Shown here: positions 1 through 6,420 of the stretch, piece after piece | Numbering within the stretch: the stretch's first letter is position 1 | How the letters are laid out: each line of letters begins with the position of its first letter | NCBI GenBank assembly: GCA_002451235.1 | Contig: DKBN01000049.1 | Location: forward strand, 1 to 12,658 | Direction: 5' to 3' | From: Patescibacteria group bacterium UBA6899 | GTDB lineage: Bacteria > Patescibacteriota > Minisyncoccia > Phycocordibacterales > UBA6899 | DNA: 12,658 nucleotides | The notes under the pieces: model-generated | What the model saw: only the letters and a program-made list of their open reading frames with translations | Databases searched by the model: none | What the model was told of the DNA's origin: nothing | Position numbers and translations under genes: made by a program

Positions 1-598
1 CCAGCACGGTGAGGATGGCGATCACGAAGAGGATGTCGATCTGGGCGTCGAGGAAGAAATGGCCGATCGTCACATAGACGCCGGTCGGGATGATGACGTC
101 GTGAATCAAGGCGACGATGGTGGAGAATCCGTATCCCCAGGAAGAGACCGGCTGCGAGACATGGCGGAACGCGAAGGCGATGTAGAGCACGATCGCGGTA
201 ATAACGAGAAGGATGGCGAGCCACGCTTTCTGCCTGAGTTCCGCTCCGATCGTCGGACCAATGGAATCAAACCGTTCGATGTTCATATTCACGCTGCCGT
301 TCTGCGATACCGCAACAATCAATTGCTGGCGTTCCGGCTCGGTCAGGCTCTTCGTGCGGATAAGATACCCCGTGTCTCCAGTCGCCTGCACCAGCGTTCC
401 CGGCCAATCAAGCTTTGCCAGCTCGTCCTTGACGGTCGCATCCGCGGGGCGCACGTCCGGGAAAGTGATCTCGAGGATAGACCCGCCGGTGAATTCGATC
501 CCGAACCGAAGGCCGAATGCGAATATCGCCACGACCGAGAGCAGTACGAGGGTAATGGCGACCCCGAAGAATAGATTCTTGTGATTGACGATGAACAT
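1..598 (-). CDS. secF: Protein translocase subunit SecF (partial, C-terminus beyond window)
   Basis: SecF is the partner of SecD in the SecDF complex, an RND-type membrane accessory of the SecYEG channel that uses the proton gradient to pull exported proteins across the membrane. The 199 visible codons begin MFIVNHKNLFFG, followed by a first membrane helix (about residues 9-29), the SecF signature GIEFTGGS (33-40), a periplasmic head, and further helices from about residue 130 containing a conserved-type stretch AFRHVSQPVSSWGYGFS. The ATG at 598-596 lies 4 bases after the secD stop codon (605-603), so the two genes are almost certainly co-transcribed and translationally coupled; no strong Shine-Dalgarno sequence precedes it. 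The frame is open to base 2, so the gene is cut by the window edge and not truncated biologically as far as can be seen. Confidence 0.96.
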   Translation of the reverse strand, partial: MFIVNHKNLFFGVAITLVLLSVVAIFAFGLRFGIEFTGGSILEITFPDVRPADATVKDELAKLDWPGTLVQATGDTGYLIRTKSLTEPERQQLIVAVSQNGSVNMNIERFDSIGPTIGAELRQKAWLAILLVITAIVLYIAFAFRHVSQPVSSWGYGFSTIVALIHDVIIPTGVYVTIGHFFLDAQIDILFVIAILTVL

Positions 599-602
599 AG
601 GC

Positions 603-2009
603 CTAGGTAAGTCCGCTACCGAATAAGAATCTGATCGCGCGCGTATTCTTCTCGCTTCCGAACGCATAGAGGAAGGTGCGCGAGACGGTAATCGCTGAGA
701 ACATCGACACGAGGACACCGAGGCCGAGGGTGAGCGCGAATCCCTTCACGAGAGAGGTTCCGAACCAGAAGAGGATGACCGCGGTGATGATCGAGGATAT
801 ATTCGAGTCGCGGATGGAAAGCCAGGCGCGGACGAAACCATCGTGCATCGCGGTATTGAGGTCTTTCCCCTTCTTTAACTCCTCCTTCATGCGCTCGAAA
901 ATGAGGATGTTCGCATCCACCGCCATGCCGATCGAGAGGATGAATCCCGCGATACCTGCCGCGGTCAGGGTAACCGGGATCAATTTGAAGACCGCTAGCA
1001 TGATAGCGACATAGACACCGAGCGCCGTGACCGCAACCACTCCCGGGAATCGGTACCAAAGGATGAGAAAGAGCGCGACCACGAGCACGCCCATGATGCC
1101 GGCCTTTGTTGACGAGGTGAGCGCGCGCTCTCCCAGAGATGCGCCGATCGTCTGGGTAGAGAGGAGCGTGATCGGGACGGGGAGCGCTCCAGAATTCATG
1201 CGGCCGACGAGTTCTTTCGCCTCCGCAACGTTGAAAGATCCGGTGATCTCGGCGTTTCCGTCGCGAATCTCCTCACGCACGACCGGTACAGAGATCGGGG
1301 AGCCATCAAGGTAGATGGCGACCTTCTTCCCGACATTCTCTTTGGTGATCTCGGTGAAAAGCTTCTTTCCTTCATCGGTGAATTCGAGCACGACGCGCGG
1401 TTCTGTTGTGCGATTATCAAATTGTAACGACGCCTTCGCGAGATACGCGCCGGTGAGCTTTGTGGGGACAAAATTCGGGTCCTCGGAGAGAAGCGGGTTC
1501 GCGGCGATAAGTTGTTCTTTTGTGATTCCGGTAGTCGAAGCGTTCGCGAGCGCTTTCTGCGCTCTGTCATACGCATCGAGAATTGCGGTCTTCTCAGGCC
1601 CATCCGGCCTCTCGGTCTTGAATTCGAGAAGTGGCGTTTTACCGATCAGCTCGACCGCCTGCTGGATATCCGTGACCCCGGGAAGTTCGACAATAAGACG
1701 CTCCTCGATCCCCTTCCCGAAATTTGAACTCTGTTCAACTTGCACGACCGGCTCAGAAACGCCAAAGAGGTTGATGCGCCGTTCGATCACATCCCGCAGT
1801 GCTTCCATTGTCTGTGATAGCTCGGTGGGAAGGATCTTTGAAGTATCTGCTTTATAGACAAGGTGCGTCCCTCCTTCGATATCTAGCCCGTATTTGAAGG
1901 GGAAATTCCCAAGCATCGATGCCTCCCCTTTCTGGCTTGTCCACACAAAATAGCCGACCCCGACTCCCGCCAGGAGAAGAAGGAACGCCATGAATCGCTT
2001 TTGCCACAT
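603..2009 (-). CDS. secD: Protein translocase subunit SecD
   Basis: SecD of the SecDF translocation motor, 468 residues, compared with about 615 in E. coli; the short form is usual in Gram-positives and Patescibacteria. Features in order: N-terminal helix (about 7-23), SecD motif KYGLDIEGGTHLVY (39-52), P1 head with VIERRINLFGVSEP (74-86) and RLIVELPG (104-111), and a C-terminal block of five helices from about residue 302. The block includes GMAVDANILIFERMKEE (361-377), whose Asp365 corresponds to the proton-relay aspartate of E. coli SecD (Asp519). The ATG at 2009 is chosen because no in-frame start lies upstream and a TATAAT box ends 10 bases before it, which implies a very short 5' leader. 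The gene begins 82 bases after the PAP2 stop codon and has its own promoter, so it starts a separate transcription unit with secF. Confidence 0.97.
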   Translation of the reverse strand: MWQKRFMAFLLLLAGVGVGYFVWTSQKGEASMLGNFPFKYGLDIEGGTHLVYKADTSKILPTELSQTMEALRDVIERRINLFGVSEPVVQVEQSSNFGKGIEERLIVELPGVTDIQQAVELIGKTPLLEFKTERPDGPEKTAILDAYDRAQKALANASTTGITKEQLIAANPLLSEDPNFVPTKLTGAYLAKASLQFDNRTTEPRVVLEFTDEGKKLFTEITKENVGKKVAIYLDGSPISVPVVREEIRDGNAEITGSFNVAEAKELVGRMNSGALPVPITLLSTQTIGASLGERALTSSTKAGIMGVLVVALFLILWYRFPGVVAVTALGVYVAIMLAVFKLIPVTLTAAGIAGFILSIGMAVDANILIFERMKEELKKGKDLNTAMHDGFVRAWLSIRDSNISSIITAVILFWFGTSLVKGFALTLGLGVLVSMFSAITVSRTFLYAFGSEKNTRAIRFLFGSGLT

Positions 2010-2019
2010 AATACGGCGG

Positions 2020-2047
2020 ATTATATACGAATTTGGGGTTTAGTAAA
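2020..2047 (-). promoter_or_regulatory. Predicted secD promoter
   Basis: On the minus strand a perfect TATAAT (2025-2020) is preceded, after a 16-base spacer, by TTTACT (2047-2042), four of six matches to TTGACA. A start 6-7 bases past the -10 box would leave only about 3-4 bases before the secD ATG at 2009, so the mRNA would be practically leaderless. No Shine-Dalgarno sequence fits in the gap. Prediction only. Confidence 0.65.
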
Positions 2048-2091
2048 CCTTTGGGGGAGCCGACCGAAGTAACTCCCGGGGTAAACCATTT

Positions 2092-2643
2092 TTACCGACG
2101 ACTGGATGGCAAAAGCGTTTTGATACGCCGTTCGAGCTCGAAAGACATCTGCGCGATGAGAAGTCCCAGGACAAACCCAACGAAGACGTCGAGGGGCCAA
2201 TGCACCCCCGCAGCGATGCGCGCGATCCCGATCAGGACCGCGCCCACAAGATACCACTCTCCCCATTTGCGTTCATGCAGAAAAAGCGCATATCCAAGAG
2301 CGGCAAAAAAGATCGTATGCGAAGACGGGAACGATCCGAACGCGTCCGGTTCTTGGATAAGGGGAGCGATCGACGCGGCGTACGAGAACGGCCGCGGGAA
2401 CGGATAGAACCACTTGATGGACTCCGCTATAAGATACGCAACAACAGCAGGGCCAAACACGAACGCAAGTTCGCGCATACGCGTGTGATGATCTTTCAGA
2501 CGTGCGATGTGCGCCAATAGCCCGCCGCCTAAGAGGAACGGAAGGATGGAAGCGAAGAAGATAATGATCCAATCTCCCGTCGCGCTTTGGTGTGCGAGGC
2601 GAAAGAAGAACAAGAACACCGACTGATTGATATCCCACAACAT
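2092..2643 (-). CDS. PAP2-family membrane phosphatase (undecaprenyl-diphosphatase-like)
   Basis: A 183-residue integral membrane acid phosphatase of the PAP2 superfamily. All three catalytic signatures are present: K77-x6-R84-P (KWFYPFPRP), PSSH (106-109, part of SFPSSHT) and R142-x5-H148-x3-D152 (ARIAAGVHWPLD). The serine usually before the arginine of the third motif is Ala141. About five hydrophobic helices surround these motifs. Members such as BcrC/PgpB remove phosphate from undecaprenyl diphosphate, recycling the lipid carrier of wall and glycan synthesis. That substrate fits the sugar-1-phosphate transferase in the same operon, but phosphatidylglycerol phosphate or another lipid phosphate is possible. 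The ATG at 2643 is preferred over a TTG at 2679 in the same frame, because it leaves a 4-base gap after the folD stop (2650-2648) instead of a 32-base overlap. It is the last gene of the leftward run. Confidence 0.9.
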   Translation of the reverse strand: MLWDINQSVFLFFFRLAHQSATGDWIIIFFASILPFLLGGGLLAHIARLKDHHTRMRELAFVFGPAVVAYLIAESIKWFYPFPRPFSYAASIAPLIQEPDAFGSFPSSHTIFFAALGYALFLHERKWGEWYLVGAVLIGIARIAAGVHWPLDVFVGFVLGLLIAQMSFELERRIKTLLPSSRR

Positions 2644-2647
2644 GAGA

Positions 2648-3481
2648 TCATGCGGAGCGTTGACGCTTCCTGGATACAAGATAGCAATTCTTCAAGAGTA
2701 TGGCGACCGTGATCGGACCCACACCACCGGGAACGGGAGTGTATACGCTCGCTTTCGATGCACAATGTGGATCGATGTCACCCTTCACGCTTCCCCCTGA
2801 TTCACTCGTTCCGGCATCGATCAAAACGACCCCGTCCTTGAGCATCTCCGGTCTCACGATCCCCGTCTTCCCAGCGCCGCTGATGATCACGTCTGCCTCC
2901 CTTGAGCAAACTGCGAGATCCGCGACAGGCTGATCGATGACGGTCACGTGCGCCTGATTGTGCCGCATGAGGAGAGCGGCCGGTGCTCCTACGAGTCTTC
3001 CGTGTCCCAAGACAAGTACCTCCTTCCCCGCGACGTCGACATGTGTGTGCTCAAGGATCTCCATGATCGCACCAGCGACCGGGGGAAGGATCTTGGCCTC
3101 GGCAGTGCGCACGCCCACAAGCGCATCGCTCCGCAAAAAGTCTATATCCTTTTCTTTTGGGATATGCGAAACAACAACCTCGGGAGTGAGTCCGGATGGA
3201 AGCGGAAGCTGAAGTACAATGCCGTCGACCTCCTCGTCTGTCGCGTATCCCTCGATGGCATCGATGATCGCTTGCTTGCCGGCCGTAGCCGCAAGGTCGC
3301 TCACGACCGTCTCGATCCCTACCTCCGCTGCCCTTCGCACCTTGATACGCACGAATTGCCGCGACGCAGGATCATCTCCCGAGATCACGATCGCGAGTTT
3401 GGGCGGGCGAGGAAGTTGTGCGACAGCGGTTCGGATCTTCGCAATGAGATCTTGGGCTATCGCGCGACCGTCAACGATCAT
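2648..3481 (-). CDS. folD: Bifunctional methylenetetrahydrofolate dehydrogenase/cyclohydrolase FolD, divergent
   Basis: FolD interconverts 5,10-methylene-, 5,10-methenyl- and 10-formyl-tetrahydrofolate using NAD(P), supplying one-carbon units. At 277 residues it has normal length. Seen: MIVDGRAIA start, GDDPAS (35-40), catalytic-type lysine K47, VDGIVLQLPLP (85-95), Rossmann segment EVLVLGHGRLVGAP (154-167), and the C-terminal signature TPVPGGVGPITVAILL (248-263). Several normally conserved positions differ: Phe43 stands where the Tyr of the Y-x3-K pair is expected, KDIDFL replaces KDVDGF (111-116), and GHGRLVG replaces the usual GRSxxVG (159-165). The ATG overlaps the end of glyA by 11 bases (shared ATGATCGTTGA), which points to translational coupling. 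With GlyA it would form the serine-to-methylene/formyl-folate route. The family call is secure; cofactor preference and full bifunctionality are uncertain given the substitutions. Confidence 0.93.
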   Translation of the reverse strand: MIVDGRAIAQDLIAKIRTAVAQLPRPPKLAIVISGDDPASRQFVRIKVRRAAEVGIETVVSDLAATAGKQAIIDAIEGYATDEEVDGIVLQLPLPSGLTPEVVVSHIPKEKDIDFLRSDALVGVRTAEAKILPPVAGAIMEILEHTHVDVAGKEVLVLGHGRLVGAPAALLMRHNQAHVTVIDQPVADLAVCSREADVIISGAGKTGIVRPEMLKDGVVLIDAGTSESGGSVKGDIDPHCASKASVYTPVPGGVGPITVAILLKNCYLVSRKRQRSA

Positions 3482-4661
3482 AGCCGAGGGTGCGATCGAT
3501 CCGTCGCGCGATCTCTTGCATGTCCTTCTCCTTCTTCCCTTTTGTGGTCTCGAAGGCGGCCCCGATACGTATTCCGGAAGGATCCATCGGTCCTCGCTTA
3601 TCGAATGGTATGGCGTTCATGTTGACGATGATCCCCGCCCTCTCGAGACGTACGCTCGCCTCCTTCCCTGAGATACCGCGGGCAAAGGTGTCCACAAGGA
3701 AGAGATGATTGTCCGTTCCTCCGGAAACGATACGCCAGCCGAGTCGCGCGAGCTCATTCGCGAGCGTTTTCGAATTCTTCACGATCTGAGCCGCATATTT
3801 CCGGAACCTTTGCGTCTGTGCCTCTCGCAACGCGATCGCGATCCCTGCGATGGAGTTCTCGTGTGGCCCTCCCTGGAGTCCTGGAAAGACCGCCTTGTCT
3901 ATCCGCTCATTCAAAGCGCGATGGTCGATGCGGGTGAATATCACCGCTCCGCGCGGGCCGCGCAGAGTCTTGTGAGTTGTCGTTGTCACCACATCGGCGT
4001 ATGGGAATGGAGCCGGATGCACTCCGCCGGCGATGAGCCCCGCGATATGCGAGATGTCCGCCATCAGGTACGCCCCTCCCTTGTCCGCCACCTTTCGGAA
4101 TCGTTTCCAATCGACTATCCGCGGATATGCGGTGAATCCCGCGATCACGATATGGGGCCGCTCCTGCTCTGCGATCCATTCGAGCTCGTCGAAGTCAATG
4201 CGTTCATGCTCCTTCGAGACGCCGAACGGGACCTGCTGCCAAAGTTTTCCCGAAAGAGATGCGCTATGCCCATGCGTCAGGTGCCCACCGTGATCGAGCC
4301 GCATCCCCATCACCTTCCCAGTCCCGTCGAGCGGGAGGAGCGCAGAAAGGACAGCGAGGTTTGCGGGCGATCCGGAATATAGCTGGACATTCACTGCCCA
4401 TTTCTTTGGAGAGAGTTTGAACAGTTCGAGCGCGCGCTTCTGACAGAGCGATTCGAGTTCATCGATGATCGCGTTCCCTCCGTAATAGCGCTTTCCGGGA
4501 TACCCTTCCGCATATTTGTTGCCGAAGGAGGAAGAGAGTGCTTGCGCAACGTCATTGGAGATGATGTTCTCCGAAGCGATCAAGTTGATCGTCTCCTGTT
4601 GGCGCTTCGTTTCCCGACGGATGAGTCGTGCCACTTCGCGGTCATTCATACGATCGACCAT
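3471..4661 (-). CDS. glyA: Serine hydroxymethyltransferase
   Basis: A PLP enzyme that transfers the serine hydroxymethyl group to tetrahydrofolate, making glycine and 5,10-methylene-THF, the substrate of the neighbouring FolD. The 396-residue chain carries the family motifs in order: NLIASEN (26-32), KYAEGYPGKRYYGG (49-62), NVQLYSGSPAN (91-101), the cofactor-contacting D202-x2-H205 in ADISHIAGLIAGG, and the PLP lysine K231 in TTTTHKTLRGPRG. It is slightly shorter than E. coli GlyA (417). The ATG at 4661 follows GAGGTGAT, a full-length match to the anti-Shine-Dalgarno sequence; the TGA of the upstream sugar transferase (4670-4668) lies inside this ribosome site. An in-frame ATG at 4649 is an alternative with wider spacing. 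The end overlaps folD by 11 bases. Cytoplasmic; no missing catalytic residue noticed. Confidence 0.97.
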   Translation of the reverse strand: MVDRMNDREVARLIRRETKRQQETINLIASENIISNDVAQALSSSFGNKYAEGYPGKRYYGGNAIIDELESLCQKRALELFKLSPKKWAVNVQLYSGSPANLAVLSALLPLDGTGKVMGMRLDHGGHLTHGHSASLSGKLWQQVPFGVSKEHERIDFDELEWIAEQERPHIVIAGFTAYPRIVDWKRFRKVADKGGAYLMADISHIAGLIAGGVHPAPFPYADVVTTTTHKTLRGPRGAVIFTRIDHRALNERIDKAVFPGLQGGPHENSIAGIAIALREAQTQRFRKYAAQIVKNSKTLANELARLGWRIVSGGTDNHLFLVDTFARGISGKEASVRLERAGIIVNMNAIPFDKRGPMDPSGIRIGAAFETTKGKKEKDMQEIARRIDRTLGYDR

Positions 4662-4667
4662 ATCACC

Positions 4668-6002
4668 TCACGCGCCGCTGCGGGAGACCAGCGTCTTGAT
4701 CGTCTTTAGGACGATCTTGGTGTCGAGCGCGAACGAGCGGTTCTTGAGATAATAGAGGTCATATGAGAGCTTGTTCTTCGTCTCGAGAACGTCGGCTTGA
4801 TGATGCGGGTGCGTATCGTGATGCACCTGCGCCCATCCCGAAAGGCCGGGGGTGATCAAATGCCGCATATTGTAATACGGGATCGTCTCGGAATAATGCC
4901 GCACGAGCTCGGGAAGCTCTGGACGCGGACCAATGAGAGAGAGGTCCCCCAGAAGGACGTTCCATAGTTGTGGCAGTTCGTCGATGCGCGTAGTGCGGAG
5001 GAACCGGCCAAGGTGCGTAACCTTCCGATTCTTTGGGTCCGGTTCCATGGTCATAGTTCGGAATTTTACCAGAGAGATTGGGAGATTTCCCCTCCCTATC
5101 CTCTCTTGAGAAAAGAACACCGGCCCACCGTCCGCGACTATGACCGCGAGAGCAACGAATGGAAGAATGATAAGATATGGGATGAACAGGATCACCGAGA
5201 GAGCGATGTCCGTAGTGCGCTTCAGGATGTCGTATCCGATGTGTGCGCGCGACGAGACATTCTCAAGGAACCAATTATAACCGATCAAAGAGAGCGGGAT
5301 GGAGTCAAAAATATCCTCATAGATACGGTACTGATCGACGAATCGCACGTGCGAGAAGATGAGATTATAAAGCTTCGGGAGAATGCGCTGCACCTGCTCG
5401 TTCTTGAGATCGATCACGATCGTGGACACCCCTTCACTATAGATGCGCGAAAGCACTTCGTTCTCGAAATCGATGCCGTCGAGCTTCGCAAGATCGACCG
5501 ATGTGATGAAGCGCATCGGATAGATCGCGCTCTCATTGACGACGCGATACAAGCGCGCAGTATCTTCTCCGGAGCCGATAAGCACCGAGCGTTCTTTACG
5601 GCGAAGGCCCAAAAGCTGCACTCCAAACACTCTCCAGATGGATACGAGAACGAAGCAGATGACGAGATCGAGAAAGAGGATCGTTTTCGGCGTGATCCCG
5701 AACGCGGGAACGAAGTAAAAAAACACGACCGCGATCACGCTATTGATGGTCTGGACGTTGAGAAGTACCGCTGGAATGCGCGACTTAAAAACGACCGTAT
5801 GGGGCTCATAGAGGTTCGCGATATAGAACACCAGGACCCAGACCGTGAAGATATACGTGAACGGGACGGCGTGGTCTGTAAATGTCGGAAGGTCTGGAAA
5901 TTCGAACGAACGGAGAAAGAGCGCTATCCATAGAGCTCCGTAGAAGATGGAAATATCTCCGATGAGGATCATGAACGTATCGGCAGTGCGGGACCTTCTC
6001 AT
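4668..6002 (-). CDS. Polyprenyl-phosphate sugar-1-phosphate transferase (bacterial sugar transferase, PssY/WcaJ type)
   Basis: A membrane phosphoglycosyl transferase that moves a sugar-1-phosphate from a nucleotide sugar to a polyprenyl phosphate carrier, the first step of many exopolysaccharide or glycan pathways. The 444-residue chain has four N-terminal hydrophobic helices (about 9-31, 47-64, 77-101, 107-126), a central soluble nucleotide-binding-like region starting RSVLIGSGEDTARL (138-151), then the catalytic domain: KRTTDIALS (261-269), a membrane hairpin (270-290), PVFFSQERIGRGN, KFRTM (313-317), the Asp341-Glu342 dyad in TRIDELPQLWN, DLSLIGPRPELPE and PGLSGWAQVH. The frame stays open up to 6242, but the start at 6002 is chosen because the protein becomes hydrophobic and family-like there and an extended -10 box ends 7 bases upstream. 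The extra N-terminal stretch would overlap the membrane-protein gene and a terminator. Sugar specificity cannot be read from sequence. Confidence 0.93.
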   Translation of the reverse strand: MRRSRTADTFMILIGDISIFYGALWIALFLRSFEFPDLPTFTDHAVPFTYIFTVWVLVFYIANLYEPHTVVFKSRIPAVLLNVQTINSVIAVVFFYFVPAFGITPKTILFLDLVICFVLVSIWRVFGVQLLGLRRKERSVLIGSGEDTARLYRVVNESAIYPMRFITSVDLAKLDGIDFENEVLSRIYSEGVSTIVIDLKNEQVQRILPKLYNLIFSHVRFVDQYRIYEDIFDSIPLSLIGYNWFLENVSSRAHIGYDILKRTTDIALSVILFIPYLIILPFVALAVIVADGGPVFFSQERIGRGNLPISLVKFRTMTMEPDPKNRKVTHLGRFLRTTRIDELPQLWNVLLGDLSLIGPRPELPELVRHYSETIPYYNMRHLITPGLSGWAQVHHDTHPHHQADVLETKNKLSYDLYYLKNRSFALDTKIVLKTIKTLVSRSGA

Positions 6003-6009
6003 ACGCCAC

Positions 6010-6037
6010 ACAATACCAAAACCCGTCGGTTTGTCAT
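6010..6037 (-). promoter_or_regulatory. Predicted promoter of the sugar transferase-glyA-folD-PAP2 run
   Basis: Minus strand: -35 ATGACA (6037-6032, five of six), 16-base spacer, extended -10 TTTTGGTATTGT with hexamer TATTGT at 6015-6010. Seven bases separate the hexamer from the ATG at 6002, so transcription would start at or next to the A of the start codon (leaderless). It lies just after the terminator of the upstream gene. Confidence 0.65.
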
Positions 6038-6038
6038 G

Positions 6039-6070
6039 TAAAAAGTTAGCCGCGCGGTGCGCCGCGCGGC
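6039..6070 (-). terminator. Rho-independent terminator of the small membrane-protein gene
   Basis: Minus strand: perfect 9-bp all-GC stem GCCGCGCGG / CCGCGCGGC (6070-6062 and 6057-6049) with a 4-base loop, followed by TAACTTTTT. It starts 9 bases after the TGA of the small membrane protein (6082-6080) and separates that gene from the sugar transferase run. Confidence 0.88.
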
Positions 6071-6079
6071 GATTTCGAT

Positions 6080-6328
6080 TCAGCGATGAGGTGTCCCGCC
6101 TCTCCGTATCCGGCAAGCGTACCGCTCCTCCAGAGACGCCGATTTTTCCTTCTTGGTCGCCTCTTTTTCGATGACCACCATCTTCCTGACGCTCTGAAAT
6201 ATTAGGAAGAGCCCCAGGGCGATACCTCCCCACCCTGACCAAAACAGCCAGGTGGGGCCGTGGGACCTTGTCCCGCCCGCGACAACAACGCTAAGCAACG
6301 TCAACACAACACCGAAGATAATTTTCAT
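6080..6328 (-). CDS. Small two-helix membrane protein of unknown function
   Basis: An 82-residue protein I do not recognise. It has two hydrophobic segments, MKIIFGVVLTLLSVVVAGG (1-19), which could be a signal anchor, and WLFWSGWGGIALGLFLIF (27-44) rich in Gly and Trp. A charged tail follows with a Lys/Glu run (55-65) and an Arg-rich end (73-77). The ATG at 6328 is preferred over an in-frame GTG at 6349 because GGAG sits 5 bases before it. The gene has all the signals of an independent unit: consensus promoter (6362-6390), Shine-Dalgarno sequence and a strong terminator (6039-6070), unlike its leaderless-looking neighbours. It was first confusable with an N-terminal extension of the sugar transferase read in another frame. 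Likely a membrane protein; no enzymatic motif. Confidence 0.72.
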   Translation of the reverse strand: MKIIFGVVLTLLSVVVAGGTRSHGPTWLFWSGWGGIALGLFLIFQSVRKMVVIEKEATKKEKSASLEERYACRIRRGGTPHR

Positions 6329-6361
6329 CGATTCTCCAATCGTTTGCACTGAACGAATTTC

Positions 6362-6390
6362 ATTTTAAAATTAATGTCGTATTTTGTCAA
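6362..6390 (-). promoter_or_regulatory. Consensus sigma-70-like promoter of the small membrane protein
   Basis: Minus strand: perfect TTGACA (6390-6385), exactly 17 bases, then TAAAAT (6367-6362, five of six). The predicted start near 6355 gives a leader of about 27 bases with GGAG ahead of the ATG at 6328. It is the best -35/-10 pair seen in the window. The palindromic TTTTAAAA core also offers a weaker rightward pair, TTTGCA (6343-6348), 17 bases, TAAAAT (6366-6371). Confidence 0.75.
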
Positions 6391-6407
6391 CAACCCCATC
6401 ATTCTTC

Positions 6408-6420
6408 ATTTTGTTATCAT
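6408..6420 (+). promoter_or_regulatory. Extended -10 promoter element for the glycosyltransferase
   Basis: TTTTGTTATCAT (6409-6420) is nearly identical to the element before the VWA gene (TTTTGTTATGAT). The hexamer TATCAT ends 7 bases before the GTG at 6428, which would be a leaderless start; it overlaps the ATG at 6419. No good -35 box at 16-18 bases. An alternative promoter at 6343-6371 would give a leader without a Shine-Dalgarno sequence. Confidence 0.5.

Noticed and set aside
2080..2096. GGTAAA/TTTACC hairpin after the PAP2 gene as a terminator
   Set aside because: Only 6 bp, AT-rich, overlaps the stop codon and has no T tract on the transcribed side.
2948..3625. Rightward 225-codon frame opposite folD/glyA
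   Set aside because: Shadow of two recognised genes on the other strand.
4968..5933. Rightward 321-codon open frame opposite the sugar transferase
   Set aside because: Antisense shadow of a well-supported gene; very charged, repetitive composition and no motif.
3471..6082. UGA recoding (Gly code of Gracilibacteria/SR1)
   Set aside because: TGA ends glyA, folD, the sugar transferase and the small membrane protein at family-appropriate lengths.
6003..6242. An 80-residue N-terminal extension of the sugar transferase (open frame to 6242)
   Set aside because: It overlaps the small membrane-protein gene, the terminator stem and the promoter, is Arg-rich and unlike the family; the hydrophobic N-terminus begins at the ATG at 6002.
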